Of a DNA stretch of 64,000 bases, positions 17,618-25,841 are shown in pieces. Origin of the DNA: DASPHG01 sp963748315 (lineage in GTDB: Bacteria; Actinomycetota; Thermoleophilia; Solirubrobacterales; Thermoleophilaceae); assembly GCA_963748315.1 (NCBI GenBank), contig CAVVIK010000006.1, forward strand, positions 62,001 through 126,000. The letters run 5' to 3'. A program made the translations under genes and the position numbers. Within the stretch, counting starts at the first letter, position 1; every line of letters starts with the position of its first letter. The notes beneath the pieces were generated by a model, which was given only the letters and a program-made list of their open reading frames with translations, searched no databases and was not told where the DNA came from.

Positions 17618-18396
17618 ACGGCCGGCTTGACCGCACGCGCGCCGACGATCACCTCGTAGTCGGGATCGCGCAGGTCGAGCTCCTCCGACTTCAGCTCCAC
17701 CGCCGAGAGGCCGTACAGCGCGGCCGCGGCGGCGCGCACGTTGCCGTACGCCTCGACCTTCACGTTCTCGGGCGGGAACAGCTCCTCCAGGAGGCGCCGG
17801 ACCGAGAGCGTCGTAAAACGCCAGTAGTCGCCCCACAGGTCGATGTCGGGACGGCAGATCCGGCTGATGCCGGGGTTCGTCATGAGCAGGACTCCCCCGG
17901 GCCGCAGTGCCCGGTGCATCGTCTTCAGCGCGGCGCGGAAGTCGTAGACGATGAGCAGGAGCTGAGTGCAGATGATGCAGTCGAAGGCGTCCTCCGGGAG
18001 GTCCGCCTCGACGGTGATGTCGCCGATGATCGTCGCGCGCGGATTCGCATCGCTCACGTCCAGGACATCGGACTGCGTGACGTCACCCGGCCGCGGCTCG
18101 CCGCGCGAGCGCACGTTGCCGAACTTGCGCGTGTACGCGTCGTCGGTGAACTCGAGAACGCGGCCCTTGATGTCGCCGGCGCCGTACTCCCCCTGGCTGG
18201 CGTGGCGGCGGAGGAAGTCCTCGATGTAGTAGCGGTCGATCGCGCCGCCGCGATCGCGCCCGTGGGTGCGGCTCGCGGGGATGCTGCGAATCTCCTTGAC
18301 GGCGCGCCGGTCGCGCGCACGATGGACGAAGTTCCGGACCGGCCGCAGCAGCGGCCGCAGGCGTGGCCGCAGATACCTGTTGAAGGCCCGCCTCAC
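17614..18396 (-). CDS. SAM-dependent methyltransferase, paralogue B
   Basis: A 260-residue paralogue of the gene at 12522. Common blocks include FDCIICTQLLLIVYD, ALRPGGVLLMTNPGISRICR, DIDLWGDYWRFTTLSVRRLL and FPPENVKVEAYGNV. The N-terminus is very basic (PRLRPLLRPVRNFVHRARDRR). It heads a three-gene leftward set with a deacetylase and a GT2. GTG 18396 is the assumed start; there is no alternative before residue 30. Sugar methylation is inferred from family and context. Confidence 0.78.
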   Translation of the reverse strand: MRRAFNRYLRPRLRPLLRPVRNFVHRARDRRAVKEIRSIPASRTHGRDRGGAIDRYYIEDFLRRHASQGEYGAGDIKGRVLEFTDDAYTRKFGNVRSRGEPRPGDVTQSDVLDVSDANPRATIIGDITVEADLPEDAFDCIICTQLLLIVYDFRAALKTMHRALRPGGVLLMTNPGISRICRPDIDLWGDYWRFTTLSVRRLLEELFPPENVKVEAYGNVRAAAAALYGLSAVELKSEELDLRDPDYEVIVGARAVKPAV

Positions 18397-18455
18397 GCGC
18401 GGGAGTGATACCAGAGGCCCGGGACGGCGATTAGCATCGCGGACGGAGCGAGGTG

Positions 18456-19145
18456 ATGAAGCAAGCAGCGGCTCGGATCCTGCGGTTCTTCCTACCGGCC
18501 TACCGGTTCACGATCGGACGGGTCGTCCGCAAGCTGTTCTTCCTGGACCTCATCTCCGAGACCCGGAACTTCAAGGAGGTGACCTGGTTCGGGCGGCAGC
18601 TCTGGCAGAACCCGCTCGACCTCTGGACGACACAGCAGGTGATCACGCAGGTGAAGCCGGAGCTCCTGATCGAGGCCGGCACGCACATGGGAGGCTCGGC
18701 GCACTTCTACGCCACGCTGATGGACCTCCTGGGTCAGGGCCGCGTGATCACGATCGACCTCTTCTACGAGCCGGAGATCACGCACGACAGGATCACCTTC
18801 ATCTCGGGCTCGTCCACGGACGACGCCGTCGTCCAGCGAGTTCGGGCCGAGGTCGAGAAGACGGAGGGCCCGGTGATGGTGATCCTGGACTCCGACCACA
18901 AGCGCGACCACGTCGCGGCCGAGCTCGCGGCGTACGCGCCGTTCGTGACGCCGGGGAGCTACATCCTCGTGCAGGACAGCATCATCGACGAGCTGGTCCC
19001 GTATCTCCGCGCGGACCATCCCGGGCCGCTGTTCGCGATTCGCGACTTCCTGTCGGGGCACCCCGAGTTCGTCGGCGACGACTCGCTGTCCGAGCAATTC
19101 CTGATCAGCAACCACCCGCACGGGTGGTTGCGGCGGCGCGGGTAG
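18456..19145 (+). CDS. CmcI-like (cephalosporin hydroxylase family) methyltransferase-fold protein
   Basis: A 229-residue protein of the CmcI/PF04989 type. LWQNPLDLWTTQQVITQVKP (about 49-68) leads into LLIEAGTHMGGSAHFYA (about 69-85), the SAM-site-like motif. VITIDLFYEP, FISGSSTDD and MVILDSDH (about 146-153, metal-site acid and His) follow. Despite the name, many relatives are sugar O-methyltransferases in glycan loci (rhamnosyl methyltransferase type), and that is the better guess here. ATG 18456 has GGAG at 18445-18448 with 7 bases between; GTG 18453 is too close. It is a single rightward gene, three bases before the convergent phosphotransferase. Confidence 0.78.
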   Translation: MKQAAARILRFFLPAYRFTIGRVVRKLFFLDLISETRNFKEVTWFGRQLWQNPLDLWTTQQVITQVKPELLIEAGTHMGGSAHFYATLMDLLGQGRVITIDLFYEPEITHDRITFISGSSTDDAVVQRVRAEVEKTEGPVMVILDSDHKRDHVAAELAAYAPFVTPGSYILVQDSIIDELVPYLRADHPGPLFAIRDFLSGHPEFVGDDSLSEQFLISNHPHGWLRRRG

Positions 19146-19148
19146 CGT

Positions 19149-20699
19149 CTAGCCGGCGATCCGCTGCCGTGTCTCGGCGGCGAGCTCGACGCTCGGCGTG
19201 CGGTCCTTGCGGTCCGCGCGCGCCACGAGGTACGGAATCGTCTTCATCAGGATCTTGACGTCGAGCCACGGAGACCAGTTCTCGATGTAGTGGTTGTCCC
19301 ACTCCACGCGGTCGCGAAGGGACGTCTTGCCGCGGAGCCCGTTGATCTGCGCCCAGCCGGTCAGACCGGACTTCACGCGATGGCGGTCCGCGTAGCGGTA
19401 GAGCTGCTCCTCGAAGCGCTGCGCGTAGTGCGCCCGCTCGGGGCGCGGCCCCACGAGCGACATGTCGCCGCGAAGGACGTTCCAGAGCTGCGGCAGCTCG
19501 TCGATCGCAGTCCGGCGGAGGAAGGCGCCGACTCGCGTCATCCGCCACTCGAGCGGCTCGTGCTGGGCGATGCGCTCGCCCAGCTCCTCGGCGGCCCAGT
19601 CCGCGTCGGATTCGACACCCTGCGTCCCGAACTCGCGCAGCGTCCGCAGCTTGAGCATGTTGAACGCGCGTCCGTCCCGGCCGACGCGCAGCTGCCGGTA
19701 GAAGATGGGGCGCCCGAGCGACACGCGCACCGCCAGCATGGCGGCGATCAGCACGGGCGCGAGGAGGAGGAGCAGAGCTCCGGCGACGACCCGGTCGAGC
19801 GCGTACTTGACGCCGAACTGCCAGCCCTTCGGATCGGGCGGATCGAGTTGGAAGAGCGGCAGGCCGCCCAGGTGGTCCACCGACAGGCGCGTGCCCTTGA
19901 TCTCGAACAGCCGCGGCACGACGGACACCGCGACGCCGCACTCCCAGCAGCGGCGCGTGATCGCGAGCAGCGTGTCGTGGTCGGCGGTCGAGAACGCGAT
20001 GATCGCGTGCTCGATGCGCTCCGTCTGGACCACGTGCTCGAAGTCGTCCCAGTCGTAGATCGGCAGCTCGAGCGACGCATCGTCCATATCGAGCGGATTG
20101 CCGTCGAGGAATGCCACGGGCCGCAGGCCGAGCGTCGGATCGTCGAGCAGCCGCTTGGCGGCCGTGTGCCCAACCTTGCCCGCGCCGACGATCAGCGTCC
20201 GGCCGGCCCGGTCCATCGTCTTCCTCCCATTGGCCTCCTGCGCGAGGAGCAGAGCCCGGCCGAGGGTGAGGAACACGAGCGCGAGCAGCCAGTGGCGCAG
20301 CGTCTCGGCCGCGACGTACGGGTGATTCTCGGCGACGACGCGAGCGGCCATCGCGACGATCGCGGCGACCGCCGTCCCCGTGACCACCAGGCGCAGCGTC
20401 TCCACGAAGTCGAGCCGCAGCGGCGGCTCGTACATCCCGCGGATCTTGAACAGCACCGGGACCAGCAGGCAGAAGATGAGCAGCCAGCCGATTGGCTCGT
20501 TGGGGACGCTTCCGGTCGGAGACGTCGTCGGCGAGGCGATCTCGACGCAGACGGCGGCCAGCACGAGCATCGTAAGGTCGATCGCCAGCGCACGGCGGCC
20601 GAACGAACGCCTCCGAGCGCGACCGGGCGCGCGACGAGGACCAGTCGCCTGCTGGGCCAGCAATCGAAGGTCGGGCTGTATGGGCCTGTCAGTTAGCAC
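19149..20699 (-). CDS. initiating undecaprenyl-phosphate sugar phosphotransferase
   Basis: A 516-residue polyprenyl glycosylphosphotransferase (WbaP/CpsE type). It moves a sugar-1-phosphate from a nucleotide sugar to undecaprenyl phosphate, the first committed step of the glycan. Four or five membrane helices occupy about 36-150. A Rossmann-like CoA-binding domain with TLIVGAGKVGHTAAKRLL covers about 167-285. A further helix follows, then the Bac_transf catalytic domain (about 300-500) with FYRQLRVGRDGRAFNMLKLR, DELPQLWNVLRGDMSLVGPR and SGLTGWAQING. GTG 20699 has GAAGGGA eight bases upstream and a sigma70-like promoter beyond. It is transcribed alone. Confidence 0.92.
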   Translation of the reverse strand: MLTDRPIQPDLRLLAQQATGPRRAPGRARRRSFGRRALAIDLTMLVLAAVCVEIASPTTSPTGSVPNEPIGWLLIFCLLVPVLFKIRGMYEPPLRLDFVETLRLVVTGTAVAAIVAMAARVVAENHPYVAAETLRHWLLALVFLTLGRALLLAQEANGRKTMDRAGRTLIVGAGKVGHTAAKRLLDDPTLGLRPVAFLDGNPLDMDDASLELPIYDWDDFEHVVQTERIEHAIIAFSTADHDTLLAITRRCWECGVAVSVVPRLFEIKGTRLSVDHLGGLPLFQLDPPDPKGWQFGVKYALDRVVAGALLLLLAPVLIAAMLAVRVSLGRPIFYRQLRVGRDGRAFNMLKLRTLREFGTQGVESDADWAAEELGERIAQHEPLEWRMTRVGAFLRRTAIDELPQLWNVLRGDMSLVGPRPERAHYAQRFEEQLYRYADRHRVKSGLTGWAQINGLRGKTSLRDRVEWDNHYIENWSPWLDVKILMKTIPYLVARADRKDRTPSVELAAETRQRIAG

Positions 20700-20726
20700 G
20701 ATGCGAATCCCTTCGCGCTGTAGCCA

Positions 20727-20756
20727 ATCCTAATCTCCCGCGCGAGTCACCCTCAA
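20727..20756 (-). promoter_or_regulatory. sigma70-like promoter of the phosphotransferase gene
   Basis: On the minus strand, TTGAGG (20756-20751) and TAGGAT (20732-20727) are separated by 18 bases. Each matches four of six consensus positions. The predicted transcript would start near 20720 and leave about 20 bases before GTG 20699, containing the GAAGGGA ribosome site at 20714-20708. Geometry is good; there is no experimental support. Confidence 0.4.
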
Positions 20757-20851
20757 TTAGCGGGGTCGGGCGGTCGGAAGGCCATAGGACATTCGTCCAC
20801 GCCTTCCCGCGCTGATCCAAGGGGCCTGCCGACGGGGCCGATGCGCTCCGC

Positions 20852-22342
20852 ATGGCGCAGGTCCCACCCTCCATCCGAGGCGTCAAGCAGGTTGCCGTGT
20901 GCGCGATCGCCGCTGGCGCGCTTCTCCTCGCCATTCCGGTCTCGGCCCAGGCGGCTGAGAAGGCTGTCATGCCCGACCTGACGTGGGGGATCTCGAGCTC
21001 CGAGATCACGCAGACCCAGGCCGCGATCACGGACATTGGCGCGAAGTGGGTGCGGCTCGAGTTCCGTTGGAACGAGGGTGAGCCGCGCAAGGGCCGCTAC
21101 AGCGACGGTGCGCTCGCCGAGTGGGATCAGGCGGTCGCGACGGCGCAGGCCGCCGGCACGAAGATCATCGGGATGGTGCATCGCTCGCCGGGCTGGGCGT
21201 CGGGCACGAACGACACTTACATGCCGCCCGCGAACCCCGCTGACTACGCGGCCTTCGTGCGCTTCCTCGCTTCGCGGTATCGCGGCGAGGTCGAGGGGTG
21301 GGAGATCTGGAACGAGCAGAACATCTCGCGCTTCTGGCCGTCGGGCCCGAACGCGGCCGAGTACGTCGAGCTGCTCAAGGCCGCCTACCCGGCGGTGAAG
21401 GCCGGCGACCCGAACGCGAAGGTCGTCTTCGGCGGGCTCGCGCAGAGCGACTACTACTACGTCAGCGCCGCATACAAGGCGGGCGCGAAGGGCTACTTCG
21501 ACGTGATGGCGACGCATCCGTATCCGGACCGGTTCGCGCCGACAAGCGTTTGGTACAACGGCACGATGCCCGCGGTGAAGACGTTCGTCGCCTACCGCGA
21601 GGTCAGGCGGCGGATGCTCGCCAACGGCGACGACAAGCCGATCTGGTTCACCGAGATGGGCTGGTCGACCTGCACCACCGACCCGAAGTGCGTCACACCC
21701 GAGCGGCAGGCCCTCTACCTCACGAGCGCGTACTGCATCCTCGAGCAGGACCCCTACGTCGAAGTGGCGACTTGGTACAACCTGCGCAACAACCACTGGG
21801 ACAACGACGCGGACCACTGGGAGACCCAGCTCGGGCTGATGCAGACCACCTTCGAGCCCAAGCCCGCGTACGCCGCCTTCAAGAACTACGGGTCGACCCC
21901 GTGCCCGGAGATCAACCTGCCCCCCGATTCGCTGGCCCCGCCCGCCGAGCCGGAGCCCACCGAGCAGGAGGAGCCGACGGAGCCGACCGATGAGCCCGGG
22001 TCCGAGGAAGAGCCCGAGGCCGTGACGTCGTCGTCGACCCGCCGGCGCAGCGCAACTCTTCTTCGCAAGACCCGGCTCGCGTCGGCCGACGACGCGCGGA
22101 AGTTCCTCGTCTACGGGCGCGTGAAGCGCGCGGATGCCGGACGGGTCACCGTGAGGGTCCGGCGCGGCGGCGATGCGACCGTCAGCCGTGTGAAGGTCAG
22201 GAGCGTGCGGGTGCACGCGGACGGCACGTTCCGCCGGGTCATTCGCTTCAGTCGCGAATCACACTGGCGCGTTCGCGCACGGTACGAGGGCAACAGGAAG
22301 GCCCTTCCGTCCCGCTCGCGTATCCTCAAGTTCCGTACGTGA
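20852..22342 (+). CDS. secreted cellulase-like glycoside hydrolase
   Basis: A 496-residue exported enzyme. It has a signal peptide (hydrophobic about 14-33, cut near AQAA) and a (beta/alpha)8 domain of the GH5/GH39-like clan (about 40-355). The putative acid/base is in WEIWNEQN (about 150-157) and the nucleophile in WFTEMGWS (about 268-275). A Pro/Glu-rich linker spans about 362-392, and a basic beta-type domain ends the protein (RVTVRVRRGGD, LKFRT). It probably cuts or remodels the exported polysaccharide at the cell surface. The gene stands alone, with 151 bases upstream in which I see no clear promoter for it. The substrate is unknown. Confidence 0.82.
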   Translation: MAQVPPSIRGVKQVAVCAIAAGALLLAIPVSAQAAEKAVMPDLTWGISSSEITQTQAAITDIGAKWVRLEFRWNEGEPRKGRYSDGALAEWDQAVATAQAAGTKIIGMVHRSPGWASGTNDTYMPPANPADYAAFVRFLASRYRGEVEGWEIWNEQNISRFWPSGPNAAEYVELLKAAYPAVKAGDPNAKVVFGGLAQSDYYYVSAAYKAGAKGYFDVMATHPYPDRFAPTSVWYNGTMPAVKTFVAYREVRRRMLANGDDKPIWFTEMGWSTCTTDPKCVTPERQALYLTSAYCILEQDPYVEVATWYNLRNNHWDNDADHWETQLGLMQTTFEPKPAYAAFKNYGSTPCPEINLPPDSLAPPAEPEPTEQEEPTEPTDEPGSEEEPEAVTSSSTRRRSATLLRKTRLASADDARKFLVYGRVKRADAGRVTVRVRRGGDATVSRVKVRSVRVHADGTFRRVIRFSRESHWRVRARYEGNRKALPSRSRILKFRT

Positions 22343-22449
22343 CGGCCGGGAGGCCCCCCGCGACGTCGACCGCATCGATGCCGTGCAGGTCGGGTTAGGT
22401 CTCGCGTAACTCGGACGACGACTCCTACGCCCGCACGAACCAGACGCCC

Positions 22450-23913
22450 ATGCGAATTCCAGCGATCCTCTTGGCCGCATGCGCGGCCGCGCTGTTCGCC
22501 ACCCCGGCAAGCGCGGCTCCGGCGCAATTCGACACGGCGGTCACGGACGGCGGGCTGTTCAACACCGACCCGACTCTCGCCTTCCAGCGGGTGCGCGACG
22601 CCGGCGCGGGCTACGCCCGGCTGTATGTGAACTGGGCCAACATCGTTCCCCTCGGGGCGACCAAGCCGGCCGATTTCGATGCCACCGATCCGTTGGATCC
22701 GGGATACAACTGGACCAACCTCGACGGCGTCGTCCAGGGAGCGGTAGCGCAGGGCGTATCGCCGATCCTGATGTTCTACAACGCCCCGGAGTGGGCCCAG
22801 CGCGGCAGCGAGGGCCCGCAGGGCACCCGGAAGCCGGACCCCACCGAGGTGGGCAACCTCGGAGAGGCTGCGGCAAGTCGTTACAGCGGCTCCACATTCG
22901 GACTGCCGCGCGTGCGCTACTTCCAGCTATGGAACGAGCCGAACATCTATCGCTACCTGATGCCGCAGTACAAATGGCCGTTCAAGGAGAACGTGCCTCC
23001 CGACACCCCGGTCCGCTCACCGGAGGTGTATCGCAAGATGGTCAACGCCTTCTCACGGGGAGTGCACGGCGTCAACCGCGAAAACATCGTCATCGCGGGG
23101 GGCCTCGCGCCGTTCGGCTTCCCGTTCGGATTCAGGCATGGGGTGAAGCCGCTTCACTTCATGCGCGAGCTGTTCTGCATGACGCCTGACAACGAGCCGA
23201 AGCCGGATTGCAAGCCGGTGCACTTCGACGTCTGGGCTCACCACCCGTACACCGAGGGTGGTCCGAACCACCACGCCGTCGATCCGGACAATGTGTCCCT
23301 CGGCGACCTGCCCGCCATGCACAAGCTGCTGAACGCCGCGCTGCGCGCGCATCGCGTTACGTCACGCAACCGGGTCAAGTTCTGGGTGACCGAGTTCTCG
23401 TGGGAGACGCGGCCGCCGGACCAGAAGGGCGTTCCGATGAAGCTTCATTCGCGCTGGCTGGCGGAGGCGTTCTACCGGATGTGGCAGAACGGCGTGAGCC
23501 TCGTCACCTGGTTCAAGCTTGTGGACGAGCTCGAGCGGTCGCGGGCGGAGTTCAAGTTCCAGTCCGGGCTCTACTTCGCATGCGCCGATGGCCACAGCTG
23601 CGACCGGCCCAAGCGCTCGTTCACCGCCTTCCGCTTCCCCTTCGTGGCGTTCAAGCGCGACCGGAAGGTGCTCGTGTGGGGACGAACCCCCGATTCGCTG
23701 GCGGGGGAAGTCGATGTCGAGCAGAGGCGCAACGGAGCCTGGCGGCGCCTGGAACGCCTGAGGACCAACCGACACGGCATCTTTCGCAAGCGGCTGAGGC
23801 GACGGGGCGGCGGGGACGTGCGTGCCCGGCTCGTCGGCACTTCGCGCGAGCGCTCGCTCCCGTTCGAGCTCAAGCCGACGCCCGACATGTCGGTCACCAT
23901 CTTCGGCTTCTAA
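22450..23913 (+). CDS. secreted glycoside hydrolase (clan A, GH39/GH5-like)
   Basis: A 487-residue exported enzyme with a signal peptide (1 to about 23, ending SAA). The barrel has ARLYVNWANIVP near the start and the acid/base in FQLWNEPN (about 158-165). VHFDVWAHHPY (about 257) and the nucleophile in VTEFSWET (about 315-322) follow. The C-terminal 80 residues form a basic beta domain (VLVWGRTPDSLAGEVDVEQR). It is related in plan to the enzyme at 20852 but clearly diverged, not a fresh duplication. ATG 22450 is unambiguous. Two such enzymes beside the initiating transferase suggest glycan release or trimming. Confidence 0.82.
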   Translation: MRIPAILLAACAAALFATPASAAPAQFDTAVTDGGLFNTDPTLAFQRVRDAGAGYARLYVNWANIVPLGATKPADFDATDPLDPGYNWTNLDGVVQGAVAQGVSPILMFYNAPEWAQRGSEGPQGTRKPDPTEVGNLGEAAASRYSGSTFGLPRVRYFQLWNEPNIYRYLMPQYKWPFKENVPPDTPVRSPEVYRKMVNAFSRGVHGVNRENIVIAGGLAPFGFPFGFRHGVKPLHFMRELFCMTPDNEPKPDCKPVHFDVWAHHPYTEGGPNHHAVDPDNVSLGDLPAMHKLLNAALRAHRVTSRNRVKFWVTEFSWETRPPDQKGVPMKLHSRWLAEAFYRMWQNGVSLVTWFKLVDELERSRAEFKFQSGLYFACADGHSCDRPKRSFTAFRFPFVAFKRDRKVLVWGRTPDSLAGEVDVEQRRNGAWRRLERLRTNRHGIFRKRLRRRGGGDVRARLVGTSRERSLPFELKPTPDMSVTIFGF

Positions 23914-23919
23914 GCCTGC

Positions 23920-24648
23920 GTGCCGGACCGCTACGAGCCAGGCCAGTACTGGTCGGACCGGCTCGAGGCGGGCTTCAATCTGCGCGCAACGGGCCATTGG
24001 CGCTACTCGGAGGCGTACAACCGATGGCTATACCGGCGGAAGGGACGCGCGCTGCGGCGTGCGGTTGCCGGGCTCGGCCCCCCGCTCGACGCGCTCGACA
24101 TCGGCAGTGGCACGGGCTGGGTGATCGAGCAGCTGCTTGCCCTTGGGGCGACCGTGGACGGTTCGGACATCGCCGAGCCGGCGGTCCGCCAGCTGAGCGC
24201 GCGCTATCCCGGAGTCTCGTTCTTCGAGGTCGCGATCGGGACCGACCGCGTGCCGCGACCCGACCGCGCGTACGACCTGATCACTGCGCTCGACGTGCTC
24301 TACCACGTCACCGACGACGCCCAATGGCATGAGGCGGTGAGCGAGCTTGCCCGCGTGCTCCGCCCCGGTGGCCGGCTCGTCGTCACCGACGGCTTCGGCA
24401 CCCAGGACATCCAGCCGGCACCCCACGTGCGGTTCCGGACGATGGGCCGCTGGCTCGACACCGCCGCCAAGACAGGGCTCGAGCTGCACGAGACCGGGCC
24501 GCTCTTCAGGTGGCTGTCGCGATCGCCCGAGACACCGGGGTTCCGGCGGCTCCCCGACGGAGCCCGCGGCGCGATCGAGTACGCGCTCGACCGGACGCTG
24601 CCCCAGCCGGCGCACATGAGCTGGGCGACCTTCCGCCGGCTCGGCTAG
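23920..24648 (+). CDS. class I SAM-dependent methyltransferase
   Basis: A 242-residue methyltransferase. LDIGSGTGWVIEQLL (about 55-69) is motif I, DGSDIAEPAV is motif II, and DLITALDVLYHV (about 115-126) and VLRPGGRLVVTDGFG (about 144) are the later motifs. The N-terminal RYEPGQYWSDRLEAGFNLRA resembles O-antigen-locus Methyltransf_23 proteins. The start is GTG 23920, six bases after the hydrolase stop, so it may be cotranscribed with it. It overlaps the convergent GT4 by four bases. Its target is unknown. Confidence 0.82.
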   Translation: MPDRYEPGQYWSDRLEAGFNLRATGHWRYSEAYNRWLYRRKGRALRRAVAGLGPPLDALDIGSGTGWVIEQLLALGATVDGSDIAEPAVRQLSARYPGVSFFEVAIGTDRVPRPDRAYDLITALDVLYHVTDDAQWHEAVSELARVLRPGGRLVVTDGFGTQDIQPAPHVRFRTMGRWLDTAAKTGLELHETGPLFRWLSRSPETPGFRRLPDGARGAIEYALDRTLPQPAHMSWATFRRLG

Positions 24649-25841
24649 AGCTTCGCCCGCCGCTCCACGTCGAACAGCTCGCGCATCGCGCCGGTGGCGG
24701 CCTCGCGCGTGATCTCCTCGCGAACCCGGCGGCGGCCCTCGTCGCCCAGGCGGCGAGCAAGCTCGCGGTCGGACACGAGCTCCGCGATCGCGGTCGCGAG
24801 CGCCCGCGGGCTCTCGCCCGCCACCACCCGTCCGGTCATGCCGTCCTGGACGACCTCCGGCTCGATGGCGTCGGTCGTGACGACAGGAAGGCCGCGAGCC
24901 AGCGCCTCGAGGAGCACGACGCGGAGGCTGTCCCGGTCCCCGTCGGCTGCGACCCGGCACGGCAGGCAGAAGACGGAGCAGCGCCCGTAGGCGTCTGCGA
25001 CGACCTCGGGGGGCTGCGCGCCGCGGAAGTCGACCCGGGCCTCGACGCCGAGCCGCGCCGCGAGCGCACGCAGCTCGTCCTCCAGCGGGCCCTCACCGAT
25101 CAGCTCGAGGCGCAGGTCCGCCTGTTCGGGCGGAAGCAGCGGGAGCGCCTCGATCAACAGGTCGACCGCCTTCTTCGGCACGAGCCGCGCGATGCAGAGG
25201 ATCGGCCCGTCCGGCGGGGCCGCCGCCGGCTCGGCGGGGGCGACAGCGCAGCGCACGGCCCGAACCGGGATGCCCGGCGCGAGCGCCTGGACGTGGCGCG
25301 CGTTGTACTGGGTCGAGGTCGCCGCGCCGTCGGCGTAAGCGAGCCGCCGCGGTAGATGCGGCGCGCTGTGCTCCTGCCAGATGTCGTTCGCATGGGCGGT
25401 GAGCGTGAACGTGCGGCCACTCAGCGCAGCGGCCATCCCGCCGACATCGGCGCAGTAGTAGGCGAAGTGCGTGTGCACATGCCGGGCGCCCTCTTTGACG
25501 GTTCGGCGGGCGACGATCCCGGCGCGGCGGAACTCGCTCCAGGTGTCGGTGGCCTTGGCGTGCCGCGCGACGCGGAGCCAGGTTCGCGGCCGGCGCAGCG
25601 CGAGCGGCAGGTGCGCCCGCCGGACCTGCCATGCCGATGGATGCTTCGGCACGTAGCGAACCTCTGCCTGCAGGCGCTCGAGCCCTGGATGGCGCGGCTC
25701 CTCGAGCGGCTCCTCCAGGCTGTCGATGATGATCCGCTCGCCCGCCGCCTCGAGGCCGAGCACCTCCTCTACGACGAAGGTCTCGGTGAGCTTGGGGAAC
25801 CGCCGGGAGACGTAGTGGATCGGTCCCGTGCCCCGACTCAT
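24645..25841 (-). CDS. family 4 glycosyltransferase
   Basis: A GT-B enzyme of 398 residues. The N-terminal half has IHYVSRRFPKLTETFVVEEV (8-27) and HVHTHFAYYCADVGGMAA, as in the colanic-acid WcaL/AmsK group. The C-terminal half has LCIARLVPKKAVDLLIEALP (donor domain), LELIGEGPLEDEL and the E-x7-E region, where the first acid is Asp (DSLRVVLLEAL). ATG 25841 overlaps the preceding stop (ATGA). WcaL-like enzymes are usually galactosyl- or similar transferases; the sugar is not predictable here. Confidence 0.87.
   Translation of the reverse strand: MSRGTGPIHYVSRRFPKLTETFVVEEVLGLEAAGERIIIDSLEEPLEEPRHPGLERLQAEVRYVPKHPSAWQVRRAHLPLALRRPRTWLRVARHAKATDTWSEFRRAGIVARRTVKEGARHVHTHFAYYCADVGGMAAALSGRTFTLTAHANDIWQEHSAPHLPRRLAYADGAATSTQYNARHVQALAPGIPVRAVRCAVAPAEPAAAPPDGPILCIARLVPKKAVDLLIEALPLLPPEQADLRLELIGEGPLEDELRALAARLGVEARVDFRGAQPPEVVADAYGRCSVFCLPCRVAADGDRDSLRVVLLEALARGLPVVTTDAIEPEVVQDGMTGRVVAGESPRALATAIAELVSDRELARRLGDEGRRRVREEITREAATGAMRELFDVERRAKL

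Noticed and set aside
20700..20851. Small gene or riboswitch in the largest gap
   Set aside because: No coding pattern and no recognisable riboswitch; only the leftward promoter could be proposed.
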